DNA of 64,000 nucleotides from assembly GCF_014196055.1 (NCBI RefSeq), contig NZ_JACICY010000001.1, positions 758,203-822,202 of the forward strand, given 5' to 3'. Both the position numbers and the translations under genes were made by a program. This document shows, one piece after another, positions 8,491 to 17,026 of this stretch. Origin of the DNA: Novosphingobium hassiacum (GTDB lineage: Bacteria > Pseudomonadota > Alphaproteobacteria > Sphingomonadales > Sphingomonadaceae). The notes under the pieces are model-generated. The model saw nothing but the letters and a program-made list of their open reading frames with translations. It was not told the DNA's origin and did not search any database. The stretch's first letter is position 1. Each line of letters opens with the position of its first letter.

Positions 8491-10839
8491 ATGACCCGTT
8501 CAATGCTATCTTCGAAGTTGCTGTTGTCGTGCGCGTCGATTGCCGCGCTTTCCATCGCTGTGCCTGCCTATGCGCAGGAGGCTACGCCGCAGGGTGATCA
8601 GGCGGCTGGTGCCGATGCGGGCGAGATTATCGTAACTGCGCAGCGCCGCAGCGAAAACGTGATGAAGGTGCCGGTCAGCGTGACCGTAATTGGCGCCGAA
8701 GCGCTGGCCGACTCCGGCATCAACGACCTTCGCTCACTCTCCAAGCTCGCGCCAAGTCTGCAGGTCGGACAGGATAACCAGTTTTCGATCCGCGGCATCG
8801 GCACGGCAACCTTCGCCGATACGGTGGAAGCCAGCGTCACGCAGGTAATTGACGATGTCGTACTCGGCAGCCGCTATTTCGCCAGCATTGGTTTTTACGA
8901 TGTCGAGCGGGTGGAAGTGCTGAACGGCCCTCAAGGCCTTTTGTTCGGCAAGAACGCATCAGCCGGCGTCGTCAACATCACCACCACGGCTCCTCGCCTG
9001 GGTGAGATGGGTGCATCTTTCGATGTCGAGGGTACGAGCCGCTATCGTGACGACGATGACGGTCTGGGCGTGCGTTCGCGTACGACCCTGAACCTGCCGA
9101 TCGGCGAAAAGACGGCGCTTCGCCTCAACGCCAGCTATGCCAAGCAAGACAGCATCGTCAACATTCGGCGCACAACGCCGGTCCGCGGGGAAAGCGATGT
9201 CCGCGAATATGCGTTCCGCGCCAAGCTTCTGACCGAGCCTACCGACAACCTCTCGCTCTATGTCATCGCGGACTACGCCAAATTCTCGGGCATTTCGGGC
9301 ACGTTCGATTATACCTATCGCGCGCTCGGCGCGGGGAGCCAGTATCCTGCACTTCTGGCCGACGCGGGCGTGACGCCCGGACCGCGCAACCTGCGGTCGG
9401 TCGTTGACGGCGAGTATTTTCGCGATCTCGAGACGAAAGGGTTGCAGGCCAAGATTTCCTACACGCTGGCCAATGATATCGAAATCACGAACATCGCAGC
9501 GTTTAAGAAATACGACCTAGATCAAACGTTCGATTCTGATTTCACGACGTCGAACTACCTGAACCGCAACGCAGCCTTCAGCAATTACGAGCAGTTCTCG
9601 AACGAACTGCGTATCGCGCTGCCGGCCAACAACGTGCTCAGTGGCCAGTTCGGTGGATATTACTTCCGCTCGACGAACGATTTCGGTGGTCAGCGCGGCG
9701 GCAACAACGGCTTTCCCTCCTTCGTCAGCGGCGGTTTCCCGTTCTGCGTCGGTGCGCCCGTCACTGCAGGACCGCCACCAGCCTGTGGCGTCAGCAACCG
9801 CTTCTTCCTGGGTCAGGATTATGCTGGGCGCAACACCAACGAGAGCATCGCGGCATTCGGCCAGTTCAGCTATCGCGTAACCGAGGCGCTGAAGCTCACC
9901 GCTGGCGGGCGTGTGACACATGACAATGTGGCGCTGACGCTGCTCGAGAACACAAACCCGTATTTTGTCACGCTCGGCGTGCCGAACAATCTGTCGGTCG
10001 GTCGGGTGAAGAACACCAATTTCAGCTGGAAGGTTGGTGCTGATTGGGAAGCAACGCCCACCACGCTGATCTATGGCTTCTATGGCCATGGCTATAAGGG
10101 GCCCGGATTCTCCAACGCATCGCCGGCAAGAGGCGCTGACCTGTCGGTCGATCCGGAAATCTCGCGTGGGGGCGAGGTTGGCATCAAGCAGGCATTGTTC
10201 GACCGCAAGGTGAACATCAGCGTGTCGGCATTCTATACCAAGTTCGACAACCTGCAGGTTCAGTCGTTCGATTCCGCGCTGCAGACGGCGATCCTGCAGA
10301 ATGCGGCAAAGGCGACGACCAAGGGTATCGATGCGAACATCCAGGCACGGCCGTTCAGCGGCCTGACCTTGTCGGCATCGGCCACGCTGCTCGACGCGAA
10401 GTATGACAGCTATCCGGGTCGTAAATGCTATCCCGGTCAAAGCGGTTGTTCGGCCAACGGCACGTTCGACGTGTCAGGCCGTCGCGTGCCGCAATCGGCG
10501 AAGTTTACTTCAGTAGTTTCGGCCGACTACGAAATCCCGCTGTCCGATGACACCAGCCTGCAGGTCGGTGGTAGCTTCTATCATCGTTCGCCTCTGCTGA
10601 CCGACTATGCGCCTGCGACGGTTATCCCGACCTGGAACACGATCGATGCCAATGTCGGGTTCAAGGGCGACACTTGGAATATCGCACTGTTCTGCAAGAA
10701 CTGCTCGAACCAGATCCGACCGGTTTCGATCGAAGTTGAGGCAGGCGACGGCATCAATGCTGGTGCACTGACTTACGTTCAGCGCTGGAGCTACGACTCG
10801 GTGCGGACCCTTGGCCTGCGTTTCGGGTTCAACTTCTGA
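8491..10839 (+). CDS. TonB-dependent receptor
   Basis: The 782-residue protein is complete: signal peptide ending near PAYAQ (about residue 29), a TonB-box-like segment GEIIVTAQRR, the plug (VPVSVTVIGAEAL, QFSIRGIGTATFAD, VERVEVLNGPQGLLFGKNAS) and a 22-strand-type barrel ending LGLRFGFNF with terminal Phe. A strong ribosome site (aaggggagg, 8478-8486) precedes the ATG. A cysteine pair sits in an extracellular-loop region (FCVGAPV, ACGVSN), with another in CYPGQSGC. It sits in the middle of the glycoside operon and should import that operon's substrate across the outer membrane. Confidence 0.95.
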   Translation: MTRSMLSSKLLLSCASIAALSIAVPAYAQEATPQGDQAAGADAGEIIVTAQRRSENVMKVPVSVTVIGAEALADSGINDLRSLSKLAPSLQVGQDNQFSIRGIGTATFADTVEASVTQVIDDVVLGSRYFASIGFYDVERVEVLNGPQGLLFGKNASAGVVNITTTAPRLGEMGASFDVEGTSRYRDDDDGLGVRSRTTLNLPIGEKTALRLNASYAKQDSIVNIRRTTPVRGESDVREYAFRAKLLTEPTDNLSLYVIADYAKFSGISGTFDYTYRALGAGSQYPALLADAGVTPGPRNLRSVVDGEYFRDLETKGLQAKISYTLANDIEITNIAAFKKYDLDQTFDSDFTTSNYLNRNAAFSNYEQFSNELRIALPANNVLSGQFGGYYFRSTNDFGGQRGGNNGFPSFVSGGFPFCVGAPVTAGPPPACGVSNRFFLGQDYAGRNTNESIAAFGQFSYRVTEALKLTAGGRVTHDNVALTLLENTNPYFVTLGVPNNLSVGRVKNTNFSWKVGADWEATPTTLIYGFYGHGYKGPGFSNASPARGADLSVDPEISRGGEVGIKQALFDRKVNISVSAFYTKFDNLQVQSFDSALQTAILQNAAKATTKGIDANIQARPFSGLTLSASATLLDAKYDSYPGRKCYPGQSGCSANGTFDVSGRRVPQSAKFTSVVSADYEIPLSDDTSLQVGGSFYHRSPLLTDYAPATVIPTWNTIDANVGFKGDTWNIALFCKNCSNQIRPVSIEVEAGDGINAGALTYVQRWSYDSVRTLGLRFGFNF

Positions 10840-10917
10840 CTTAGCTACGTGGGGCGGGTGCAAACCTGCCCCACCAATACTATTGACGTCGAGTCGATCG
10901 GTTGCATTGCGAGAGAT

Positions 10918-12051
10918 ATGAACAGACGGCTTCGCATGGGAATGATTGGCGGTGGTGCGGGTGCGTTCATTGGACCTGTGCACCGCTTTGCGGCCGAGTT
11001 GGACCGTGAGATCGAGTTGGTCGCCGGCGTGTTCAGCAGCGATGCGGGACGTTCTCTAGCGTCCGCAGCCGACTATAAGATCGATCCCGCCAGAGCCTAT
11101 CCTGACCTTGCGACGATGTTCGCCAGCGAGGCGAAGCGCGAAGACGGCATCGATTTCGTGACGATCGCCAGTCCGAACCACCACCATCTGCCGGCGGCGC
11201 GCGCTGCATTGGCCGCGGGCGTGGCCGTGATGAGCGACAAGCCGATGACGGCCTCGCTTGCCGAGGCGCGGGAACTGGCGGAGCTGATCGCGCAGGCCGG
11301 TCGGCCTTATGCGCTGACGTACACCTATTCAGGCTATCCGCTGGTGCGTGAAGCGCGGGCGCGGGTGGCGGCAGGCGCAATCGGCACGGTGCGCAAGGTC
11401 GTGGTCGAGTACCGGCAGGGCTGGCTGGCCGGGGCGGCCGATGGCAAGCAGGCCGAGTGGCGCGTCGATCCGGCGCGGGCCGGAGCGGGCGGCTGCATCG
11501 GCGATATCGGCGTCCACGCGTTTCAACTGGCCGAGTTCGTGACCGGTCTCAAGGTCACGCGGCTGCTCGCAGACCTTGCGGCGGTGGTGCCAGGTCGGGC
11601 GTTGGACGACGATTGCTCGATCCTGCTGCGCTTCGAAAATGGCGCGCGCGGCGTGCTCCTGGCCTCGCAGATCGAGGTTGGCGAACTCAATGGCTTGCGC
11701 ATTCGCATCTATGGCGACCAGGGCGGCCTTGTCTGGCGGCAGGAGACGCCGAACGAATTGATCTTGCACCGGATCGATGGAGGGACCGAGATCGTGCGCG
11801 CGGGCACGGCTCAGATCGGGCCCGACGCACAGGCGCGCACGCGCACACCGGGCGGGCATCCGGAGGGCTATCTCGAGGCGTTCGCCAACCTGTATCGCGA
11901 TTTTGCGGCGGTGCTGCGCGGTGCGGCCGCTCCGCTATTGCCCGGGATTGCGGATGGTCTGCGGAGCATGGCTTTCGTGGAGACGGCGGTGACTGCCAGC
12001 CGGGACGATGCTGGCTGGGTCGATCTGATTGGCGAAGGAGCGACGCAATGA
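10918..12051 (+). CDS. Gfo/Idh/MocA family NAD(P)-dependent oxidoreductase
   Basis: The protein has 377 residues from the ATG at 10918. The frame is open 69 bases upstream, but those residues look non-coding and gagaga precedes this ATG. The Rossmann start is RMGMIGGGAGAFIGPVHR, followed by VTIASPNHHHLPAA and the family catalytic-lysine segment VMSDKPMTASLAEA (DKP in place of EKP). The second-domain motif is GGCIGDIGVHAFQLAEF. Family members oxidise sugar hydroxyls, and the puerarin-degrading DgpA that forms 3-oxo-C-glycosides belongs here, so a role in 3-oxidation of the glycoside or of the released sugar is plausible. It overlaps the next gene by 4 bases. Confidence 0.88.
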   Translation: MNRRLRMGMIGGGAGAFIGPVHRFAAELDREIELVAGVFSSDAGRSLASAADYKIDPARAYPDLATMFASEAKREDGIDFVTIASPNHHHLPAARAALAAGVAVMSDKPMTASLAEARELAELIAQAGRPYALTYTYSGYPLVREARARVAAGAIGTVRKVVVEYRQGWLAGAADGKQAEWRVDPARAGAGGCIGDIGVHAFQLAEFVTGLKVTRLLADLAAVVPGRALDDDCSILLRFENGARGVLLASQIEVGELNGLRIRIYGDQGGLVWRQETPNELILHRIDGGTEIVRAGTAQIGPDAQARTRTPGGHPEGYLEAFANLYRDFAAVLRGAAAPLLPGIADGLRSMAFVETAVTASRDDAGWVDLIGEGATQ

Positions 12052-13106
12052 AGACGATCCAAGGTCCCGGCATTTTCCTGGCGCAGTTCGTCGGTGACAC
12101 AGCGCCGTTCAACTCGCTCGACAGCATCGCGCGCTGGGTCGCGTCGCTGGGCTATAAGGGCATCCAGATCCCTAGCTGGGACAAGCGGCTGTTCGACCTT
12201 GATCGCGCGGCGGAAAGCCAGGATTATTGCGACGAGGTGATTGGGATAACCGCTTCGCACGGGCTGCAAATCACCGAATTGTCGACTCACCTTCAGGGCC
12301 AATTGGTCGCGGTGCACCCGGCCTATGATGCGCAGTTCGATGGTTTCGCCGCCGAGCATGTGCGTGGCAACCCCGCTGTTCGACAGGCTTGGGCGGTCGA
12401 TCAGGTGAAGAAGGCGGCCACCGCGAGCCGCCGACTTGGCCTCACCGCGCATGCCAGCTTCTCCGGCGCGCTCGCCTGGCCCTATTTCTACCCCTGGCCG
12501 CAGCGGCCGGCGGGGCTGGTCGAGGATGCGTTCGACGAACTGGCGCGGCGGTGGAAGCCGATCCTTGACCACTTCGATGCCGAGGGCGTCGACATCGGGT
12601 TCGAGATTCATCCAGGCGAGGACCTGCACGATGGCGTGACGTTCGAGATGTTCCTCGATCGGGTCGGCAATCACCCGCGCGCCAACATACTCTATGACCC
12701 CAGCCACTTCGTGCTGCAGCAGCTCGACTATTTGCAGTTCATCGATATCTACTACGAACGCATCAAGTGCTTTCATGTGAAGGATGCCGAGTTCCGGCCC
12801 AACGGTCGATCGGGCGTCTATGGCAGCTACCAGAACTGGGTCGATCGGCCGGGGCGGTTTCGCTCGTTGGGTGACGGGCAGGTCGATTTCGGCGGCATCT
12901 TCTCGAAGATGGCGGCATATGACTTTGCCGGCTGGGCCGTGCTCGAATGGGAATGCGCCTTGAAGCACCCCGAACAGGGCGCAGCCGAAGGCGCACCGTT
13001 CATCGACCGCCACATCATCCGCGTCACCGAACACGCATTCGACGACTTCGCCGCCGCTGGCGCGGATCGCGAGCTTAACAAGCGCATCATGGGCATCCCG
13101 AAATGA
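12048..13106 (+). CDS. Sugar phosphate isomerase/epimerase family protein (second copy)
   Basis: The 352-residue TIM-barrel protein starts at the ATG at 12048 after gaaggag (12033-12039). The long open frame upstream of this is a shadow of the preceding gene. Metal ligands expected for the family are visible: E186 (IGFEIHPGED), D217 (ILYDPSHF), H243 (KCFHVKDAEF) and E300 (AVLEWECAL). Close relatives are usually encoded beside Gfo/Idh/MocA genes, as here. It may isomerise or cleave the 3-keto sugar released by the first barrel protein. It is not a duplicate of that protein, since the sequences diverge outside the metal site. Confidence 0.85.
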   Translation: MKTIQGPGIFLAQFVGDTAPFNSLDSIARWVASLGYKGIQIPSWDKRLFDLDRAAESQDYCDEVIGITASHGLQITELSTHLQGQLVAVHPAYDAQFDGFAAEHVRGNPAVRQAWAVDQVKKAATASRRLGLTAHASFSGALAWPYFYPWPQRPAGLVEDAFDELARRWKPILDHFDAEGVDIGFEIHPGEDLHDGVTFEMFLDRVGNHPRANILYDPSHFVLQQLDYLQFIDIYYERIKCFHVKDAEFRPNGRSGVYGSYQNWVDRPGRFRSLGDGQVDFGGIFSKMAAYDFAGWAVLEWECALKHPEQGAAEGAPFIDRHIIRVTEHAFDDFAAAGADRELNKRIMGIPK

Positions 13107-13732
13107 GCGCGTCCGCACCCTGGGGGCGGCGCGAGTTTCTCGGCGCCGGTGCGTTGCTTGCGCTATGCGTCGGTGTACCTGCGGCAACGGTCCACTGGAT
13201 CAAACTCGATCCCGAAGACTTGCCAAGCGATCGACAGCGCGCGCTGATGGCCGAAGTCGCCGATCTCGTCATCCCCAGAACCGATACGCCGGGCGCGCGC
13301 GATGTCGGAACGGGCGATTTCGTGCTGCTGGCATTGGCCCACGGCCTGTCTGGCACGCGCGCGCCGATGGCGAGTGGCGCGGTAACGCCCGCACTTGCGC
13401 CCCTGACGCGGCGCGACGGCTCTCTGCGCCACGCGCTGTGGCTAGAGCGGACACTGGACCAGGCCAGCAATGGCGATTTTCTGCGCCGAAGCCCGACGGA
13501 GCGCGTCGCCATCCTCGGCGCGATCGACGCTGCCGCGATGGCGCGGGGCGCAGCTTGGTCGCCCTGGGTCGCTGTAAAGGGGCTGATCCTGACAGGTTAT
13601 TACACGTCGCAAACCGGGGGCTCGCGCGAATTGCGCTACGAACTGGTGCCCGGCCGCTTCGATCCCGATCTGCCGTTGTCGCCAACCGATCGCGCCTGGT
13701 CGAGCGACTGGACAGCGGTGGAGTTCGGCTGA
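13103..13732 (+). CDS. Gluconate 2-dehydrogenase subunit 3-like, Tat-exported small subunit
   Basis: The 209-residue protein starts MSASAPWGRREFLGAGALLA, a twin-arginine signal (GRREFLG) followed by a hydrophobic stretch, so it is exported folded to the periplasm. The rest is helical with the family features ALMAEVADLVIPRTDTPGA and VAVKGLILTGYYTSQTGG. Such subunits escort the GMC catalytic subunit, which has no signal of its own, through Tat and stabilise it. The gene overlaps its neighbours on both sides (4 bases, then TGATG), consistent with a complex with the next product. Confidence 0.88.
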   Translation: MSASAPWGRREFLGAGALLALCVGVPAATVHWIKLDPEDLPSDRQRALMAEVADLVIPRTDTPGARDVGTGDFVLLALAHGLSGTRAPMASGAVTPALAPLTRRDGSLRHALWLERTLDQASNGDFLRRSPTERVAILGAIDAAAMARGAAWSPWVAVKGLILTGYYTSQTGGSRELRYELVPGRFDPDLPLSPTDRAWSSDWTAVEFG

Positions 13733-15429
13733 TGGCGCAGGAAAATGCACAGTTCGACGTCATCGTCGTGGGTTCGGGCATCACCGGGGGTCTGGCCGCG
13801 AAAGAGCTGACCGAAGCCGGCCTAAAGGTTCTGATGATCGAGCGCGGTCGCAACATCGAACATCAAAAAGACTACACAACCGAGATGAAGGCCCCTTGGG
13901 AGCTGCCGTTTCGAGGCGTGGGCGACGCCGAGCTCTACGCGCGTGAATATCCGGTGCAGATGCTCAACCGGCACTTCAACGAGTTCACGCAAGGCCATTT
14001 CGTCAACGATGCGGAAAACCCGTACCAGACAGGCGAGGACACAAAGTTCGACTGGTTTCGCAGCTATCAGCTCGGTGGCCGATCGCTGACGTGGGGGCGG
14101 CAATGCTACCGTTGGTCGGACTATGACTTCGACGCCAACCGGCGCGATGGGCAAGGAACGGACTGGCCGATCCGCTACGCCGATCTGGCACCATGGTACG
14201 ATAAGGTAGAGGAATTCATCGGTGTCTCCGGTGCGGCGGAAGGGCTGGCGCAGCTTCCCGATGGTCGCTTCCAGCCGCCGATGGCGCTCAATGTCGTTGA
14301 ACAGGCGCTGCGCGAGCGCGTGCTCGCCAAATATCCCGATCGCCTGATCACGATTGGCCGTACCGCCAACCTGACGCAGGCAAAAGGCGATGAAGGCAGG
14401 GGGCCCTGCCAGAACCGCAACATCTGTGCGCGGGGCTGTTCGTATGGCGCCTATTTCTCGACGCAGTCCTCGACGCTTCCGGCGGCAATGAAGACCGGGC
14501 GGCTGACGGTTGAAACCGACGCAATCGTCGAGCAGGTCGATCTTGATCCGGTGACCAAGCGTGTGACCGGTGTGCGCTGGGTTAATCGCAATACGGGCGC
14601 GCGAGCCCGGGCGACCGCGCGCATGGTGTTCCTGAACGCCGGCGCCTTCAACTCGGTGCAATTGCTGCTCAACTCACGATCGGAGGCGGCGCCGAACGGT
14701 CTGGCCAACTCGAGCGGGGTGCTCGGCACGCACATCATGGATCATGCCAACGCCATCGCCGCTCTCGCTATGGTGCCAGGTTTCGAGGGCCGCACGACAT
14801 ACGGCAATCGTCCGACAGGCATCGTGATGCCGCGCTTCCGCAACCTCGACAGTCTCGATGGCGAAGGGTTCACGCGCGGCTATTCGTTCCAAGGCGGCGC
14901 ACTGCAGGGCACCTGGTCGCGCGGCAAGCGCCAGCCGGGGATCGGGGCTGCGTTCAAGGACGATTTGCGGCATCCGGGCATGTGGACGATGGTGCTGGTG
15001 ACGTTCGCGGAATCGGTGCCGCGCGCCACCAACCGCCTGAAGCTGAGCAACAAGACGGACAAGCACGGCATTCCGCAGCTTGAGGTGACCTTCGCCCATG
15101 GCAAGGAAGAGCTTGCAGCGCTTGCCGATGCCAAGCGCGAGGCAGGTGCGATGATGTCGGCTGCCGGGGCGCAGGTCATCATGGGGATGGACCAGCCCAA
15201 CAACGGCGGCACCTCCATTCACGAGATGGGTGGCGCGCGCATGGGGCACAATCCGGCAACGTCTGTGCTCAACAAATGGAGCCAGGCGCATGACGTGCCA
15301 AATCTGTTCGTCACCGACGGCGCGCAGATGAGTTCGTCCGCCTGCCAGAACCCGTCACTCACCTACATGGCGCTGACGGCCCGCGCTGCAGCGCATGCCG
15401 TCGAGCTGTTGAAACAGGGTGCGCTCTGA
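13732..15429 (+). CDS. GMC-family FAD dehydrogenase with [3Fe-4S]-type cysteine motif (glucoside 3-dehydrogenase-like)
   Basis: The protein has 565 residues from the ATG at 13732 that overlaps the preceding stop; the longer open frame to 13165 is a shadow. The FAD fingerprint is DVIVVGSGITGGLAAKEL (residues 9-26) and the GMC catalytic pair is H497 (GTSIHEMGGARMG) and N540 (ACQNPSLTYM). C226, C232 and C236 (CQNRNICARGC) form C-x5-C-x3-C, the spacing of the 3Fe-4S cluster in FAD glucose dehydrogenase. This makes it a dehydrogenase passing electrons on, not an H2O2-forming oxidase. With its Tat subunit it probably oxidises a glycoside at C3 in the periplasm. No cytochrome c partner is encoded nearby. 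Confidence 0.88.
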   Translation: MAQENAQFDVIVVGSGITGGLAAKELTEAGLKVLMIERGRNIEHQKDYTTEMKAPWELPFRGVGDAELYAREYPVQMLNRHFNEFTQGHFVNDAENPYQTGEDTKFDWFRSYQLGGRSLTWGRQCYRWSDYDFDANRRDGQGTDWPIRYADLAPWYDKVEEFIGVSGAAEGLAQLPDGRFQPPMALNVVEQALRERVLAKYPDRLITIGRTANLTQAKGDEGRGPCQNRNICARGCSYGAYFSTQSSTLPAAMKTGRLTVETDAIVEQVDLDPVTKRVTGVRWVNRNTGARARATARMVFLNAGAFNSVQLLLNSRSEAAPNGLANSSGVLGTHIMDHANAIAALAMVPGFEGRTTYGNRPTGIVMPRFRNLDSLDGEGFTRGYSFQGGALQGTWSRGKRQPGIGAAFKDDLRHPGMWTMVLVTFAESVPRATNRLKLSNKTDKHGIPQLEVTFAHGKEELAALADAKREAGAMMSAAGAQVIMGMDQPNNGGTSIHEMGGARMGHNPATSVLNKWSQAHDVPNLFVTDGAQMSSSACQNPSLTYMALTARAAAHAVELLKQGAL

Positions 15430-15777
15430 GACTCTTGATCGGCTAACTGCCGAATAGCGACAACAACACGATCGATCGCCGCAAGCTGATCGACCACGCC
15501 ATGACGCTGAACGAACCCAATATGGCCGGGGTCATCGGCGATATCCCCGCGTGAAATGCGCGATGGCAATCGGAAAATGCAGGAACAAGCGGCGCACTGC
15601 TTGGCGTCGCTGCCTATCGTCCGGGCGTCATGCTCCATATCGATGCCCCGGCGACCTATCGGGCCAACCAGGTTTCCGGCTCTAGACGAGCCGGATTGAT
15701 TGCTTCAATCACCTCGAGCTCGGCTCGCCCGCCTCAGCAGCTCACATCAAGGCAGATCGTCAGGATTTCTAAGCACA
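15430..15777. other. Gene-poor stretch with decayed coding traces
   Basis: The region contains no intact gene. On the plus strand about 15454-15554 reads through TIDRRKLIDHAMTLNEPNMA to a stop. About 15608-15680 reads AAYRPGVMLHIDAPATYRAN in another frame. Both look protein-like but have no start and do not join, so they may be leftovers of a lost gene. A small hairpin lies at 15675-15695. Confidence 0.4.
15675..15695. repeat. Short perfect hairpin
   Basis: The arms tccggctc (15675-15682) and gagccgga (15688-15695) are perfectly complementary around a 5-base loop. Only a weak T-rich tail follows, so this may be a weak terminator for the glycoside operon or simply a repeat. No firm role is claimed. 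Confidence 0.35.
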
Positions 15778-16608
15778 ATGAATTATCGCCATTCCTTTCA
15801 TGCGGGCAATAGCGCGGATGTCGTAAAGCACAGCCTGCTGATCGCCCTCGTGCGGGCCTTGCAGCTCAAACAGAGCGCGCTGACCCTGATCGACACCCAT
15901 GCCGGCTGCGGGCTTTACGACCTCGATAGTGACGATGCCCAGCGCACCGGCGAGTCCACGCAGGGCGTGCTGCGGGCCTTTGCCCACCCGGACCCCTTGC
16001 TCAACGACTACTGCGCCGCCGTACGGGCGGTGAATGTCGGGGCCGAGCCGCATCTCTACCCCGGCTCACCCCAGATTCTGGCGCAACTTCTGCGTCCGCA
16101 GGATTTCCTGATCCTGAACGAAAAACATCCCGAGGATGTCTATACCCTGCGCGGCGTCATGCGCGGCACATCTGCTGCCGTGCACCAGCGCGACGCCTAC
16201 GAGCTTTGGCTGGCCATGCTGCCGCCCCGAACGCCTCGCGGCGTGGTGGTTGTCGACCCGCCGTATGAGCAGCTGGACGAGCGCGCACGGATCACAGCTA
16301 CGCTAGCGGCGGCTCACCGCAAATGGGCGCATGGCGTGACAGTGATCTGGTATCCGCTGAAAGACCGCACCACGCATTGGCGGTGGAAGGAACAGTTACG
16401 CAAGCTCGGCATCCCGAAATTGCTGTGGGTGGAGCATTGGTTATACGATAGCGATCAGGCCGGCATCTATAACGGCGCTGGCCTTTTTATCGTCAACCCA
16501 CCCTACGCCTTCACACGGGCGCTGCCGCCCCTGCTGGAAGCCCTGCGCGCTGCCTTGGTGCCCGAGGGCCATGAGGGCGAGGTCACAAGCGATTGGCTGG
16601 GCGATTAG
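15778..16608 (+). CDS. rlmJ: 23S rRNA (adenine(2030)-N6)-methyltransferase
   Basis: The 276-residue protein starts MNYRHSFHAGNSADVVKHSL, the highly conserved RlmJ N-terminus, so the ATG at 15778 is used instead of the longer frame from 15700. It has the SAM-binding segment LTLIDTHAGCGLYDL and the N6-adenine methyltransferase motif DPPY (VVVVDPPYEQLDE). It methylates A2030 of 23S rRNA. Its housekeeping role and single-gene layout mark the end of the catabolic locus. It is convergent with the next small gene, 16 bases apart. Confidence 0.95.
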   Translation: MNYRHSFHAGNSADVVKHSLLIALVRALQLKQSALTLIDTHAGCGLYDLDSDDAQRTGESTQGVLRAFAHPDPLLNDYCAAVRAVNVGAEPHLYPGSPQILAQLLRPQDFLILNEKHPEDVYTLRGVMRGTSAAVHQRDAYELWLAMLPPRTPRGVVVVDPPYEQLDERARITATLAAAHRKWAHGVTVIWYPLKDRTTHWRWKEQLRKLGIPKLLWVEHWLYDSDQAGIYNGAGLFIVNPPYAFTRALPPLLEALRAALVPEGHEGEVTSDWLGD

Positions 16609-16624
16609 GATAGACGGCCCGTGG

Positions 16625-16942
16625 CTAGTTGCCATCCGCATCGACCATAAACACCACCGGCTTTCCCCTGGACGCAGGCTCCCAGCCTGCGTGCAAAGCT
16701 GCCTGAATGCCACGGGTTACAAGCGCGTCGCTGATCTGTAGGCGGCCGCGTGGCATACCTTTCAGCAAGCGTTTCGGCGGGGGGAATTCCAGCAAAGCGC
16801 CGCGCTGGGTCTGCTTGCGCAGCAAAGCGACGGTCATGCCTTTCCAGCCTTCCGACTCGCTCCACTGCGGCTCGCTCCGCAGCTCCCACTCATATTGAAA
16901 CCCGTCGACGTCGACGATACCGGCAAGCTTGTGGATGTTCAT
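16625..16942 (-). CDS. Conserved hypothetical protein, 105 residues
   Basis: The start is taken at ATG 16942 (MNIHKLAGIVDVDGFQYEWE), preceded by an aggga-type ribosome site. The reading frame continues 12 residues upstream without a better start. The small soluble protein contains WELRSEPQWSESEGWKGMTV and ends VFMVDADGN. I do not recognise a characterised family. It has no signal peptide or membrane segment. It is convergent with rlmJ and is followed by the LysR gene on the same strand. Confidence 0.65.
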   Translation of the reverse strand: MNIHKLAGIVDVDGFQYEWELRSEPQWSESEGWKGMTVALLRKQTQRGALLEFPPPKRLLKGMPRGRLQISDALVTRGIQAALHAGWEPASRGKPVVFMVDADGN

Positions 16943-17026
16943 GCAGCGATCCCTAGCATGTCTACGACCACAAACCACCGGGCGGCTGCGGATTGGAAGA
17001 CAACCGCTTCGCCGGACCGCCGGGTC

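Noticed and set aside
11457..12047. In-frame N-terminal extension of the second isomerase
   Set aside because: It lies inside the oxidoreductase gene in another frame and is Arg-rich; the ATG at 12048 has a good ribosome site and the correct family length.
13165..13731. In-frame N-terminal extension of the GMC dehydrogenase
   Set aside because: It overlaps the Tat subunit gene; the GMC FAD motif starts nine residues after the ATG at 13732.
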